Source of the DNA: an uncultured Collinsella sp.
Lineage (GTDB): Bacteria; Actinomycetota; Coriobacteriia; Coriobacteriales; Coriobacteriaceae
Reading direction: 5' to 3'
Assembly (NCBI GenBank): GCA_902491765.1
Contig: CABUIY010000002.1
Location: 62,001 to 126,000 of the forward strand
Length of the DNA stretch: 64,000 nucleotides
Position numbers and translations under genes: made by a program. Shown here one piece after another: positions 16,004 through 24,547 of the stretch. Under the pieces are notes generated by a model. It did no database searches and was not told the origin of the DNA. It saw only the letters and a program-made list of their open reading frames with translations. How positions within the stretch are numbered: position 1 is the stretch's first letter; every line of letters starts with the position of its first letter.

Positions 16004-17501
16004 GATGTCCTCCAACTTGTTCGTTGCGTTCGCGCGCGGTGGCGCCGGCGGTAAAGCTTAATCCCTTGACGAGCGCGTTCTTGCCGTACTTGCCTTTCAC
16101 GGCCAGGACGGCGCGCGCCAGGTCGCGCTCGCGCTCATCGGCCTCGACATCGCTAAACAGATCGATGGTGGCAAATTCCTCGGGCATGAGGTTGCCAAAT
16201 CCCAGGTTGATGCGCTTGACCGGTCGTTTGGGATCGACAGTCTGCGCCCAGAGCTCATCGAAATAGCCCATGATCTTCTTAAACGAATTGGTACGCTCGG
16301 GCAGCTTTCGCGAGGCGTTAGAGTGCGCAAAGAGTGCGGCATAGCCACCGCGCGGTTTGCCGCCATGCTCTCCCACAAAGATGCCATCGATTGCCTGCGC
16401 TTCGCGCACCAGGCGACGCCGTTCGTCATCGCGCTGGACGGGCTTGGGCGCACGGGGCGCGAGCTCGGGGCCGGCGGTTGCGGTGGGTTCGATACTCGAT
16501 GTGCTCGAGCGCAGGTGCCCGCATCCGTCCACATACTGCGCTGTACCGCTGGCGTCGAGGCGGCGTATGTCGGCGCGTTCGCTCGCGTAGCCCACAAAGA
16601 GCGAGATGCTGTCGCAGACCACGTGCTTATCGACCAAGTCTAAAACGGCGTTGTCGACCATCTCGCGCAAGACGGTATAGGCCTGTTCGTAGGCATAACC
16701 CTTCGAGAGCACCTGTCCTGTGGTGGTCGAAGTTGCCTGCGGGCGATAGGCTTGGATATCGGCGATGGTTGTCGGCTCGCGTCCGAAGGCGTGATCGATA
16801 AGATATTCGGCATTGACGCCGAGCTCGTCGTAGAGCAGGTTTTCGTCAAGGGCGGCGACGCCCATCAGGTCGTAGACGCCATACTTTTCGAGTCGGGCTG
16901 CCACGCCGGGGCCGATGCCCCAGATGTCGGTGATGGGGCGATGGGGCCAGATCTCCTTGCGAAAGGTCTCGTCGTCGAGTATGCCGATGCGGCTGGGTAC
17001 GTGCTTGGCGGTAATGTCGAGCGCTACCTTGGCCTGGAATAGGTTGGGGCCGATGCCGACCGTCGCCGTGATGCCGGTGCGCGCGAGGACCTCGTCGCGC
17101 AGCGTGCAGGCGAACCCTTCCGCATCGGTGTGATAGAGGTCCAGATAGGGCGTCACGTCGATAAAGCACTCATCGATGGAGTAGACGTGCACGTCCTGGG
17201 GGCTGACGTATTCCAGATAGATACCGTAGATTTTCGCCGACACCTCCATGTAATGCTGCATGCGCGGTACGGCCGTGATGTAGTCGATGCCATCGGGAAT
17301 TTCGAACAGACGGCAGCGATTGTGTATCCCGAGGTCCTTCATGGCCTGTGTGATGGCGAGGCAGATGGTCGTGCGTCCGCGTGATTCGTCGGCAACGACC
17401 AGGTTGGTGGTGAGTGGATCGAGCCCGCGGTCCACGCACTCGACGCTGGCATAAAACGTCTTGAGGTCGATGCAGATGTAGGTGTGCTGCTCGTGCGCCA
17501 C
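15996..17501 (-). CDS. Y-family DNA polymerase (UmuC/UvrX-type)
   Basis: A 501-aa translesion polymerase. Catalytic acidic residues are D12 in CIDLKTFYASVE and D110-E111 in VYSIDECFIDV; GIGPNLFQAK and DIWGIGPG (helix-hairpin-helix) follow. The long C-terminal part matches the UvrX/YqjW group rather than DinB in length. GTG at 17501 follows GGGAGG. A LexA-type box lies 30 bases upstream, and a YolD-like gene overlaps its end, so this is a typical SOS-induced mutagenesis pair. Confidence 0.9.
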   Translation of the reverse strand: MAHEQHTYICIDLKTFYASVECVDRGLDPLTTNLVVADESRGRTTICLAITQAMKDLGIHNRCRLFEIPDGIDYITAVPRMQHYMEVSAKIYGIYLEYVSPQDVHVYSIDECFIDVTPYLDLYHTDAEGFACTLRDEVLARTGITATVGIGPNLFQAKVALDITAKHVPSRIGILDDETFRKEIWPHRPITDIWGIGPGVAARLEKYGVYDLMGVAALDENLLYDELGVNAEYLIDHAFGREPTTIADIQAYRPQATSTTTGQVLSKGYAYEQAYTVLREMVDNAVLDLVDKHVVCDSISLFVGYASERADIRRLDASGTAQYVDGCGHLRSSTSSIEPTATAGPELAPRAPKPVQRDDERRRLVREAQAIDGIFVGEHGGKPRGGYAALFAHSNASRKLPERTNSFKKIMGYFDELWAQTVDPKRPVKRINLGFGNLMPEEFATIDLFSDVEADERERDLARAVLAVKGKYGKNALVKGLSFTAGATARERNEQVGGHRA

Positions 17502-17530
17502 GCGTCCTCCCATCAAACACATGTTCTTAT

Positions 17531-17544
17531 CGAATACCTGTTCG
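17531..17544 (-). promoter_or_regulatory. LexA operator (SOS box) of the Y-family polymerase
   Basis: On the minus strand the site reads CGAACAGGTATTCG, one mismatch from the Gram-positive SOS consensus CGAACRNRYGTTYG. It lies 30 bases upstream of the polymerase start and next to TATTAT, a possible -10. Confidence 0.7.
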
Positions 17545-17723
17545 ATAATACCCGCTCGACCAGACACCGTCAAAACCTGTCCCTTTTTGGCGGGTATGGT
17601 CGTGCGGCTGCATCGGGTTTTTAACGCAGCCCTAAAGAGCGCGAAACAGCTCGGAAAAGCTCGCTTCGTAGCATGAGACTAACGATCGATACCGCCTATA
17701 CGCACGGAAGGGTTGTGGAAAAG

Positions 17724-18248
17724 ATGGTCAATTATGTGTTTGGTATGCCGACGCGCCTTGTTGCGGATGGAGACGTGGCTCGCTGGTGCGGACGATTGGT
17801 CGCTCACTACGGTGGCACCAAGGCGCTGGTCGTGTTGGGCGGTGACAAACATACGCACGATGAGCTCGTCTCGGCGGCGCTCGGCTCGCTTGATCGAGCC
17901 CTGCTCGAGCGCGTGCTTTTTCGCTGCGGCTTGGTCGGGGGCGACGGGGGAGACGATTTGGTCGATGAGGCCGTAGCCCTGGCGACCGACGAAGGCGTGG
18001 ACTTTGTCCTGGCGATTGGCGATGCCGATACTGCCGGCTTTGCGCGCGAGCTCGCGCGTCGCATGGCGGCGCTCGATGCCGGCGAAGACGGCTTTGTGCC
18101 TTATGGATGCATTGTCTCGGAGGGCAAGGTGCCTGCTGTCGTGGGCACCGGCGAGGTTCCCGTTTTTGCCATTATCGCGCCCGAACTGCTGGAGGGCATC
18201 GGGTCTCCTTTGCGTGAGTTGCTCGGTAGCGTCTGCGCTGCGGCCTAA
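17724..18248 (+). CDS. Short protein resembling the N-terminal half of iron-type alcohol dehydrogenases
   Basis: About 174 aa. The start (VNYVFGMPTRLVADGD, then KALVVLGGDKH) resembles the NAD-binding half of Fe-type alcohol dehydrogenases, and a later stretch VDFVLAIGDADT resembles the family's GGGS region with the glycines altered. The C-terminal metal-binding helical half is missing, so it cannot be a normal dehydrogenase; it is a remnant or a repurposed domain. The start is uncertain: ATG 17724 fits the family, GTG 17715 is nearer to GGAAGGG, and the frame opens at 17673. A strong hairpin follows. Confidence 0.55.
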   Translation: MVNYVFGMPTRLVADGDVARWCGRLVAHYGGTKALVVLGGDKHTHDELVSAALGSLDRALLERVLFRCGLVGGDGGDDLVDEAVALATDEGVDFVLAIGDADTAGFARELARRMAALDAGEDGFVPYGCIVSEGKVPAVVGTGEVPVFAIIAPELLEGIGSPLRELLGSVCAAA

Positions 18249-18259
18249 TATCTGCCAGG

Positions 18260-18324
18260 AAGGGACAGGTTAATTTTGGTAGGTAAAGCGTTTGACCTGC
18301 CAAAATTAACCTGTCCCTTTTTGG
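18260..18324. repeat. 25-bp perfect inverted repeat, terminator-like
   Basis: Arms 18260-18284 and 18295-18319 pair fully (one T-G) around a 10-base loop, and TTTTT follows. The outer arm carries the AGGGACAGG/CCTGTCCCT motif that recurs alone at 17575-17587 and, in altered form, in the palindromes at 48842 and 50053. It can terminate the gene to its left, but its length and recurrence suggest a mobile palindromic repeat. Confidence 0.7.
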
Positions 18325-18447
18325 TCGGTCGCCGTTTAGGGGCGGATTGGCAACGCTCGCTGATTACGGTCTTGACCTGCGCTAGAATAGGGTCATCTGA
18401 TTATCCGGGCGCATGGAGGTATGCGCCCGTATGTTGAGGAGGACTTT

Positions 18448-20142
18448 ATGGCAACTGTTGCCGCACCTATCGACGCTACGTCGACCGCCGCTTGGAAGGC
18501 GCTCGAGGCCCATCAGGAGAAGCTCGAGGCCGAGGGTATCGACCTTAAGGCATGGTTCGCTGCCGATGCGGAGCGCGTGAACAAGCTGAGCTTTGACGCC
18601 GGTGACCTGCACTTCGACCTGTCCAAGAACCTGGTGACCGACGAGACCGTCAAGCTGCTGTGCGATCTTGCCCGCGAGGTGAAGCTCGAGGAGCGCCGCG
18701 ACGCCATGTTCTCCGGCGAGCACATTAACACCACCGAGGACCGCGCCGTCCTGCACACCGCGCTTCGTCGCCCGGCAAGCGAGAAGGGTCAGCTCATCGT
18801 CGACGGCCAGGACGTCGTCGCCGACGTGCACGAGGTCCTCGATCGCATGTATGCCTTCGCCGAGCGCGTGCGCTCCGGTGAGTGGAAGGGCGTTACCGGC
18901 AAGAAGATCGAGCATCTGGTGTCCATCGGCATCGGCGGCTCCGATCTGGGCCCGGTCATGGCTTACGAGGCCCTGCGTCCCTATGCTGACGCCGGTATCG
19001 ACTGCCGCTACATCTCCAACATCGACCCCAACGACCAGGCCGAGAAGCTTAAGGGTTTGGACCCCGAGACCACGCTCGTGATCATCGTCTCCAAGACCTT
19101 CACCACGCTCGAGACCCTCACCAACGCTCGCGAGGTCAAGACCTGGATGCTCGAGCAGCTCAAGGCTCAGGGCGCCATCGACGGCTCCGATGAGCAGAAC
19201 GCCGAGGCCGTGGCAAAGCACTTCGTCGCCGTCTCCACCGCACTCGAGAAGGTCGAGGCCTTCGGTATCGACCCCGCCAACGCCTTCGGCTTCTGGGACT
19301 GGGTCGGCGGCCGCTACTCCGTCGACTCCGCCGTGGGCCTGTCGCTGATCGTCGTGCTCGGCCCCGAGCGTTTCCAGCAGTTCCTCGAGGGCTTCCACGC
19401 CATCGACGAGTACTTCTGCAATACCCCGCTCGAGAACAACGCCGTCGCGCTGATGGGCCTGCTCAACGTCTGGTACGTCAACTTCTTCGGTTCCAAGAGC
19501 CACGCCGTGCTGCCGTACTGCCAGTACCTGCATCGTTTCCCGGCCTACCTGCAGCAGCTCACCATGGAGTCCAACGGCAAGCATGTCCGCTGGGACGGCA
19601 GCGCCGTGACCTCCGACACCGGTGAGATCTTCTGGGGCGAGCCCGGCACCAACGGTCAGCACGCCTTCTACCAGCTGCTGCACCAGGGCACCGTGGTGGT
19701 CCCGGCCGATTTCATCGCCTTCGCCAATACCGCAAACCCTGCGACCGACAGCGGCCAGGATGTCCACGAGCTGTTCCTGGGCAACTTCCTGGCCCAGACC
19801 AAGGCGCTCGCCTTTGGTAAGACGGCCGACGAGGTTCGTGCCGAGGGCACGCCCGAGCAGATCGTCCCGGCTCGCTGCTTTGAGGGTAACCGTCCGACGA
19901 CCTCGATCTTTGGCGACACGCTGACCCCGTTCGCACTCGGCGAGCTCATCGCCCTGTACGAGCACATCACGTTTGTCGAGGGCACGGTCTGGGGCATCGA
20001 CTCCTACGACCAGTGGGGCGTCGAGCTGGGCAAGCAGCTTGCCAAGCAGATCACCCCTGCCTTCCACGATGATGCCGCCAAGGCCGAGCAGGACGCTTCG
20101 ACCCAGGCGCTCATCGAGTTCTACCGCGCCCACCGCAAGTAG
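18448..20142 (+). CDS. pgi: Glucose-6-phosphate isomerase
   Basis: A 564-aa glycolytic enzyme that interconverts glucose-6-phosphate and fructose-6-phosphate. Signature regions are visible: SIGIGGSDLGPVMAYEAL, GGRYSVDSAVGLSL and, near the C-terminus, GVELGKQLA. Length matches the long (E. coli-like) form. The ATG at 18448 follows GAGGAGG. A 13-bp terminator follows at 20176-20209, so it is transcribed alone. Confidence 0.95.
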   Translation: MATVAAPIDATSTAAWKALEAHQEKLEAEGIDLKAWFAADAERVNKLSFDAGDLHFDLSKNLVTDETVKLLCDLAREVKLEERRDAMFSGEHINTTEDRAVLHTALRRPASEKGQLIVDGQDVVADVHEVLDRMYAFAERVRSGEWKGVTGKKIEHLVSIGIGGSDLGPVMAYEALRPYADAGIDCRYISNIDPNDQAEKLKGLDPETTLVIIVSKTFTTLETLTNAREVKTWMLEQLKAQGAIDGSDEQNAEAVAKHFVAVSTALEKVEAFGIDPANAFGFWDWVGGRYSVDSAVGLSLIVVLGPERFQQFLEGFHAIDEYFCNTPLENNAVALMGLLNVWYVNFFGSKSHAVLPYCQYLHRFPAYLQQLTMESNGKHVRWDGSAVTSDTGEIFWGEPGTNGQHAFYQLLHQGTVVVPADFIAFANTANPATDSGQDVHELFLGNFLAQTKALAFGKTADEVRAEGTPEQIVPARCFEGNRPTTSIFGDTLTPFALGELIALYEHITFVEGTVWGIDSYDQWGVELGKQLAKQITPAFHDDAAKAEQDASTQALIEFYRAHRK

Positions 20143-20175
20143 TCGCTGCTGTTGACACATCGCGCCTTATAGTCA

Positions 20176-20209
20176 GGGGCCCGTATCCCATTGGATGCGG
20201 GCCCCTTTG
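20176..20209 (+). terminator. Terminator of pgi
   Basis: A 13-bp stem (20176-20188 with 20193-20205) with a CATT loop is followed by TTTGCTTTG. Confidence 0.8.
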
Positions 20210-20283
20210 CTTTGCCGTAGTCCCGGGGCGCACGGCCTTTGTGGAACATCGCCGGGGCGCCGCGCGCCGCGAGAACCCTGCGC

Positions 20284-21588
20284 CTAGATCTCGGCCTCCG
20301 CATGGTCTCGCTGCGCCTCGGGCAGCTCCCCGTAGAGCGGATGGTCTTCGAGCCTAAAGCGCTCGACCTGTTCGGGAGTGTGGCCGCGCACAAAGAGCCA
20401 CGAGCGATCGATCGGCGTCGCCATGAGCGTGCTGGGCAGTGCGTCGGCGCGGTCGGAAAACACCCGGGCGCTCTCGGGATCCTGGAACGCCAGCACCAGA
20501 TGCGTGTCGCAGTTGCCCATGATGGAGCGTGCGCGTGCCTCGCCATAGAGCGCATCGAGCTGGTTGGTCGACTGCAGCAGCAGCGTTGCCCAGATGTTGC
20601 GGCTTCGGATAATCGAGAGCACGTTGTCGATCTGGGGGATCTGCAGATTTGCGAAGTCATCGAGCATAAAGCGCACGGGCACGGGCAGGCTGCCGTCGGG
20701 CTGCCTATCGGCCTCACGAATGAGGCCCATAAACGCCTGCGAAATAAAGAGGCCGGTCAGCGGATCGAGATTGCGGTCAATATCGCTCACGGTTACAAAC
20801 AGGGCGCAGGGGGTGTGTCCCATGGAAGCGAAGTCCACCTGATGGCACTCACGATAGAGCTGTGCCGCACCGTCGAATCCCAGACACATGACCTTTTCGG
20901 CAAGGATGCCGACGATGCTCGCGTGCATGCGCTCGGCATTTTGCGTAATGGCGTAGCGCCGCCATAGCGAGAGGGCATAGCTTTGGGGGTCGGTCGTGAT
21001 CAGGTCGTCAAACAATCGACCCGTGGCACCGTCCTGCAGGTGCTCGATCAGCTTGATGACCGAGCTGATCGTCTGCTCGTCGGCGGGTAGCTGTTCGGTG
21101 ACGTAGGCGATAAGACACGACAGCAGGTTTGCCGCCGCATGATCCCAAAAAGGCTGGTTGTTGTCCTCGATGGGGCAGATGGCCTTTGCCACCGAGAGGA
21201 TGTCCTGCTGGTTGGGCCTGCCGTCCGCCTTGCGGCGAATGTGCCTCAGGGGGTTGTAGCCGCAGCGCTCGATGCCGGGCGCAAGGGCCGGGACGGTGTT
21301 GAGGTCGGCGAAGTTGAGACATTGCACGCGGTAACCGTGGGCTGCCAGCACGGGTCCCACTTCGCGACAGAGCGTGCCTTTGGTGTCGAGCACGATGTAG
21401 CTTGCGTTCATTTGCAGCAAGTTGGGCTTGAGGACGTTTCGGGTCTTGCCGGCTCCCGAGGGGCCGATCACAAGTGCGTTGTTGTTGAGTCCCGTTTGGC
21501 GGGTGTCGCAGGAAAGCGTTCGATCCTTGGCGAGGATGGTGGACGACGCGGACTCAGATGCGGCGAGGCGGCTGGCGAGGTTAGACAT
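20284..21588 (-). CDS. TraG/VirD4-type conjugative coupling ATPase, soluble form
   Basis: A 434-aa ATPase of the type IV secretion coupling-protein family. Walker A is GPSGAGKT (residues 42-49) and Walker B lies in VRFMLDDFAN near 310; TNQLDALYGE matches the family's late conserved block. The usual N-terminal membrane helices are absent, so it must be soluble or recruited by a partner. AAGGAGG precedes the ATG at 21588; the longer frame upstream is a shadow inside the ClpP-like gene, which it overlaps by 8 bases. No relaxase or mating-pair gene is visible, so it is a remnant or serves another purpose. Confidence 0.85.
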   Translation of the reverse strand: MSNLASRLAASESASSTILAKDRTLSCDTRQTGLNNNALVIGPSGAGKTRNVLKPNLLQMNASYIVLDTKGTLCREVGPVLAAHGYRVQCLNFADLNTVPALAPGIERCGYNPLRHIRRKADGRPNQQDILSVAKAICPIEDNNQPFWDHAAANLLSCLIAYVTEQLPADEQTISSVIKLIEHLQDGATGRLFDDLITTDPQSYALSLWRRYAITQNAERMHASIVGILAEKVMCLGFDGAAQLYRECHQVDFASMGHTPCALFVTVSDIDRNLDPLTGLFISQAFMGLIREADRQPDGSLPVPVRFMLDDFANLQIPQIDNVLSIIRSRNIWATLLLQSTNQLDALYGEARARSIMGNCDTHLVLAFQDPESARVFSDRADALPSTLMATPIDRSWLFVRGHTPEQVERFRLEDHPLYGELPEAQRDHAEAEI

Positions 21589-22198
21589 GGGCGACCTCCT
21601 TGGTGGTCGAGAGGATTTCGTGGGCAAAGCCGAGCTCGACGGCGCGCTCGGCCGAAAGGTAGGTGTCTTTTGCAGTGAGGGACTGGATGCGCTTGGGCGT
21701 GAGGCCGCTGCGGTCCGAGAGGATTTGCGTGAGGGTCTTGCGGGTCTGCATGAGACGCCGGCTGGTTTCCTGCAGCGCAAGTGCCGAGCCGCCTGCCCCC
21801 TGGGGAATCAGCGGGTCGTGAATCATGAGCTCTGCATGGGGCGCCATACGGCGATCGTCGCCGCCCATAAAGATCACGGCGCCCATGGACGCGGCGAATT
21901 CCAGGCAGACGGTGCGGATGGGGCACGATGCGAGGCGCATGGCGTCATAGATCGCAAGACCCGATCGCACGCTTCCGCCGGCGCTGGCGACAAATATGGT
22001 GATGGGGCGGCTGGGGTCGGTGGCATCGAGCAGGCGGATCTGCTGGCATAGGTCGTGGGCCATCGGGGTTTCGATGTTTCCCATGACGGAGAGCTCGCGA
22101 CGGGCGAGCATCTCATCGTAAATGCTGGTGAGCGTGATACCTCGGGCGGATTCACGCATGGTGAGGGGGCTGATGATGGGGGAATGATTGGTGTCCAT
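21581..22198 (-). CDS. ClpP-like serine protease in the TraG module
   Basis: A 205-aa ClpP-family protein. The catalytic triad is intact: S104 in FAASMGAV, H127 in LMIHDPL and D178 in TAKDTYL, at nearly the spacing of housekeeping ClpP. It is divergent and carries no ClpA/X neighbour. AAAGGAG precedes the ATG. It overlaps the TraG-like gene by 8 bases, so the two are co-translated; an unknown protein gene lies upstream. ClpP-like proteins in phage and conjugative regions are known, but a direct pairing with a coupling ATPase is unusual. Confidence 0.85.
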   Translation of the reverse strand: MDTNHSPIISPLTMRESARGITLTSIYDEMLARRELSVMGNIETPMAHDLCQQIRLLDATDPSRPITIFVASAGGSVRSGLAIYDAMRLASCPIRTVCLEFAASMGAVIFMGGDDRRMAPHAELMIHDPLIPQGAGGSALALQETSRRLMQTRKTLTQILSDRSGLTPKRIQSLTAKDTYLSAERAVELGFAHEILSTTKEVAHV

Positions 22199-22261
22199 GA
22201 GGACTCCTTTCTGTTGGTTGTGTTGTGGAATAGGATTGTTGCCCGCGGAGGGGCTGGCGGG

Positions 22262-23152
22262 CTACAGGGTTCGTCCGAGCCTGAGATCGAGCTCGGTTGT
22301 GGGGCATGCTGCCCGTTCGTGCGGCTCGCAAGCACCAAGGGCTCCAAAGCGATGGAGCGTTGCGGCGGGCGTGGTGTAGGCGAGCCGCAGCTGATGCTCG
22401 ACAGGGGCACATCCGTCATTTTTGTAATGAGCCGCGTAGTACTGCGCGATGCTGGCGTTCATCTCGCTGCCATTGCGATGGCGCTCAAACTGGCGTCTGC
22501 AGGTCTCGATGATCTTTGCTACCGACTTGGGTGCCGTCGCGGGAACAAGGGCGAGATAGCCCTCAAATAGCTCGTTGATGCTCAGGAGGCACAGCAGGTC
22601 GATCAGCGTCCTTATGGCTGCTCCCTCGGCAGAAAAGTGCGCGGTCATGCGGTTATATCGGTTGCGGTCGACGATGGCCACATGGGGTCTAGGAGTTTTC
22701 TGCCCCGTGGTCCCGGGCTTTTGCCGCGCCTGTGTATTGAGCTCGACGTTGCAGCGCTTGAGGCCGTCCAACGGAAGGAACAGTGCGGTGCGCAGGGTGT
22801 TCCGCTTGCTTTCGAGTTCATGACGCTCGTCGGGTTCCCATTCGAGCTTGAGTTTCGTGTCGAGCGCCGTAAGCATATGGGCTAGGCAGCCTACGGTAAG
22901 AACGTGCGAATCGTTGTCGCGTTTTGGGGCATAGGGGTCTGTCAGCTTGCGAATGTCGGGGTCGCCCATGATCTTTGTGCAGCGCTTCAGCAGTTGAGGG
23001 TGATCGGCCAAGATCGTCGCGAGCGGTAGCGACGCGTAGTTCTTGATGGTCGCGGCGGCAAAGACGGCGTCATATTCGTTTGCATATGCTCGCTCAATGC
23101 GGGCATCCAGAATGCTTTTCTTATCGCCGTCTTCAGCGTGGTGGTTTGTCAT
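22262..23152 (-). CDS. Unknown protein, first gene of the TraG/ClpP-like module
   Basis: A 296-aa, mostly helical, soluble protein without a recognised domain. It has charged helical stretches near the N-terminus (SILDARIERAYANEYD) and a basic middle (RPHVAIVDRNRYNRM). The ATG at 23152 follows GGAGAAG. The frame is open to 23308 and that extension would be His-rich (HITHGKHITHDNQHINKQHE), produced by a CACATCA-type repeat in the DNA; I treat it as leader but cannot exclude translation. It lies 63 bases upstream of the ClpP-like gene. Confidence 0.65.
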   Translation of the reverse strand: MTNHHAEDGDKKSILDARIERAYANEYDAVFAAATIKNYASLPLATILADHPQLLKRCTKIMGDPDIRKLTDPYAPKRDNDSHVLTVGCLAHMLTALDTKLKLEWEPDERHELESKRNTLRTALFLPLDGLKRCNVELNTQARQKPGTTGQKTPRPHVAIVDRNRYNRMTAHFSAEGAAIRTLIDLLCLLSINELFEGYLALVPATAPKSVAKIIETCRRQFERHRNGSEMNASIAQYYAAHYKNDGCAPVEHQLRLAYTTPAATLHRFGALGACEPHERAACPTTELDLRLGRTL

Positions 23153-23641
23153 AGCTTCTCCAATCGGTTGATGTTCGTGCTGTTTGTTGATGTGTTGGTT
23201 GTCGTGAGTGATGTGCTTGCCGTGGGTGATGTGCTGACGTTGGGGTGCTATGCGGTTTTCAATGAGCCCGTGAGGCAGTTGCTGCAGGGGCGGGATGGAA
23301 CGGCCCATGCAAGGCGGAAGGCATCGTGCTCAAAATCGAGACAGCAATGTCCTGGGTGCCTCACATGTGGCAGTTACCTCATTAAGTTGTCATTGCGTTT
23401 GGGGTTGTACTTTGCCGATCTTCCTTCTCTTACACGCTAAAACTCAAACTTCATATGCTCGATCTACTTAAAACCGCAACGGCGGTCTTTTATTAACTTA
23501 TATGTCGGAACGCGTCTTTGCAAGTACTTTTTTGCCTTTGTTTCAAATGGGGTGGTTTTGCAACCGTCATACGCGCGCTGTGCGAACGTGCCCCGGCTCG
23601 GATAAGATAGTGCGCGATAAAAACGATGCAAGGAGGCACAT
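23153..23641. other. Gene-free stretch between the TraG module and the HAD gene
   Basis: It holds the divergent upstream regions of both sides. 23170-23240 contains about five spaced copies of a TGATGTG-like unit (CACATCA on the minus strand). A small hairpin with T-run, ACCGC/GCGGT, lies at 23470-23490. I see no convincing gene; the longest plus-strand frame has no ribosome site. Confidence 0.4.
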
Positions 23642-24484
23642 ATGGCAATCAAAGCCATCGCGATGGATATCGACGGTACACTCACCAACGACCAAAAGGT
23701 CATCAGCCCGCGCACGCGTGAAAAGCTGCTCGCGGCGCAGGAGTCGGGCATTAAGCTCATCTTGGCTTCGGGCCGTCCCGCATGGGGGCTACATGCTCTG
23801 GCGCAGGAGCTCGACCTCCAAAACCATGACGGTCTGCTAGTCGCTTTCAATGGCGCGCATGTGGTCGACGCTCAGACCGATGAGGTCCTTTTTGACCAGG
23901 CCATGCCGGCTGACGAACTGCACCGTCTGATTGATCACCTGCAAAACTATGATGTGATCCCCATGATCTCGCTTGGTCGCGACTTGCATGTTGAGGACTC
24001 GTACCACTGCATGATTACGCTGCCGGATGGCTCGCGGAAAAACATCGTCAAATACGAGCGCGATGCCTGCGACCTTAAGATCCGCGAGGTCGAGAGCTTG
24101 CATGAGGTCGTGGACACTTATCCCGTGGACAAGCTGCTGACGGCGGGTGATCCGGCCTACCTGCAGGCGCATTACGAGGAAATGTATGCGCCCTTTAAGC
24201 AGACGCTTTCGGGCATGTTTACGGCCGACTGGTACTTTGAGTACACGGCGCCCGGTATTGACAAGGCCCGCGCACTCGAGGGTGCCCTGCCCAAGCTCGG
24301 CATCGATGCCAGCGAGGTTGTATCGTTTGGCGACGGCCAGAACGACAAATCCATGATTGAATGGGCCGGAACCGGTGTTGCCATGGGCAACGCCGTCGAT
24401 GAGGTCAAGGCTGTGGCCCAGATGGTGACCGCCAATAATAACGAAGACGGCATTGCGGTGGCACTGGACAAGCTGCTGGGTTAG
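23642..24484 (+). CDS. Cof-type HAD-IIB phosphatase
   Basis: A 280-aa HAD hydrolase that dephosphorylates small metabolites, probably sugar phosphates. Motif I is MDIDGTLTND, motif II is ILASGR, the lysine is in the TA-G-D region before the cap end, and motif III/IV is SFGDGQNDKSMIEWAG. The C2B cap fills the middle. AAGGAGG lies just before the ATG. A second HAD gene follows after 63 bases; the pair may be co-transcribed. Confidence 0.87.
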   Translation: MAIKAIAMDIDGTLTNDQKVISPRTREKLLAAQESGIKLILASGRPAWGLHALAQELDLQNHDGLLVAFNGAHVVDAQTDEVLFDQAMPADELHRLIDHLQNYDVIPMISLGRDLHVEDSYHCMITLPDGSRKNIVKYERDACDLKIREVESLHEVVDTYPVDKLLTAGDPAYLQAHYEEMYAPFKQTLSGMFTADWYFEYTAPGIDKARALEGALPKLGIDASEVVSFGDGQNDKSMIEWAGTGVAMGNAVDEVKAVAQMVTANNNEDGIAVALDKLLG

Positions 24485-24547
24485 AATCGCCGATAGTGCA
24501 TGGCTCGGGCGTCCGCTTGCGGGCGCCCTTTTGTTAAGGAGGGTGCC

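Noticed and set aside
18372..18388. Promoter TTGACC with TAGAAT ahead of pgi
   Set aside because: The two boxes are only 5 bases apart, so they cannot form one promoter.
18382..20160. 592-codon frame opposite pgi
   Set aside because: Antisense shadow of a highly conserved gene; leucine/valine/glycine-rich text typical of reversed GC-rich codons.
23160..23245. CRISPR-like repeats (TGATGTG units)
   Set aside because: Units are 7 bases long with irregular spacing and no spacers of constant length.
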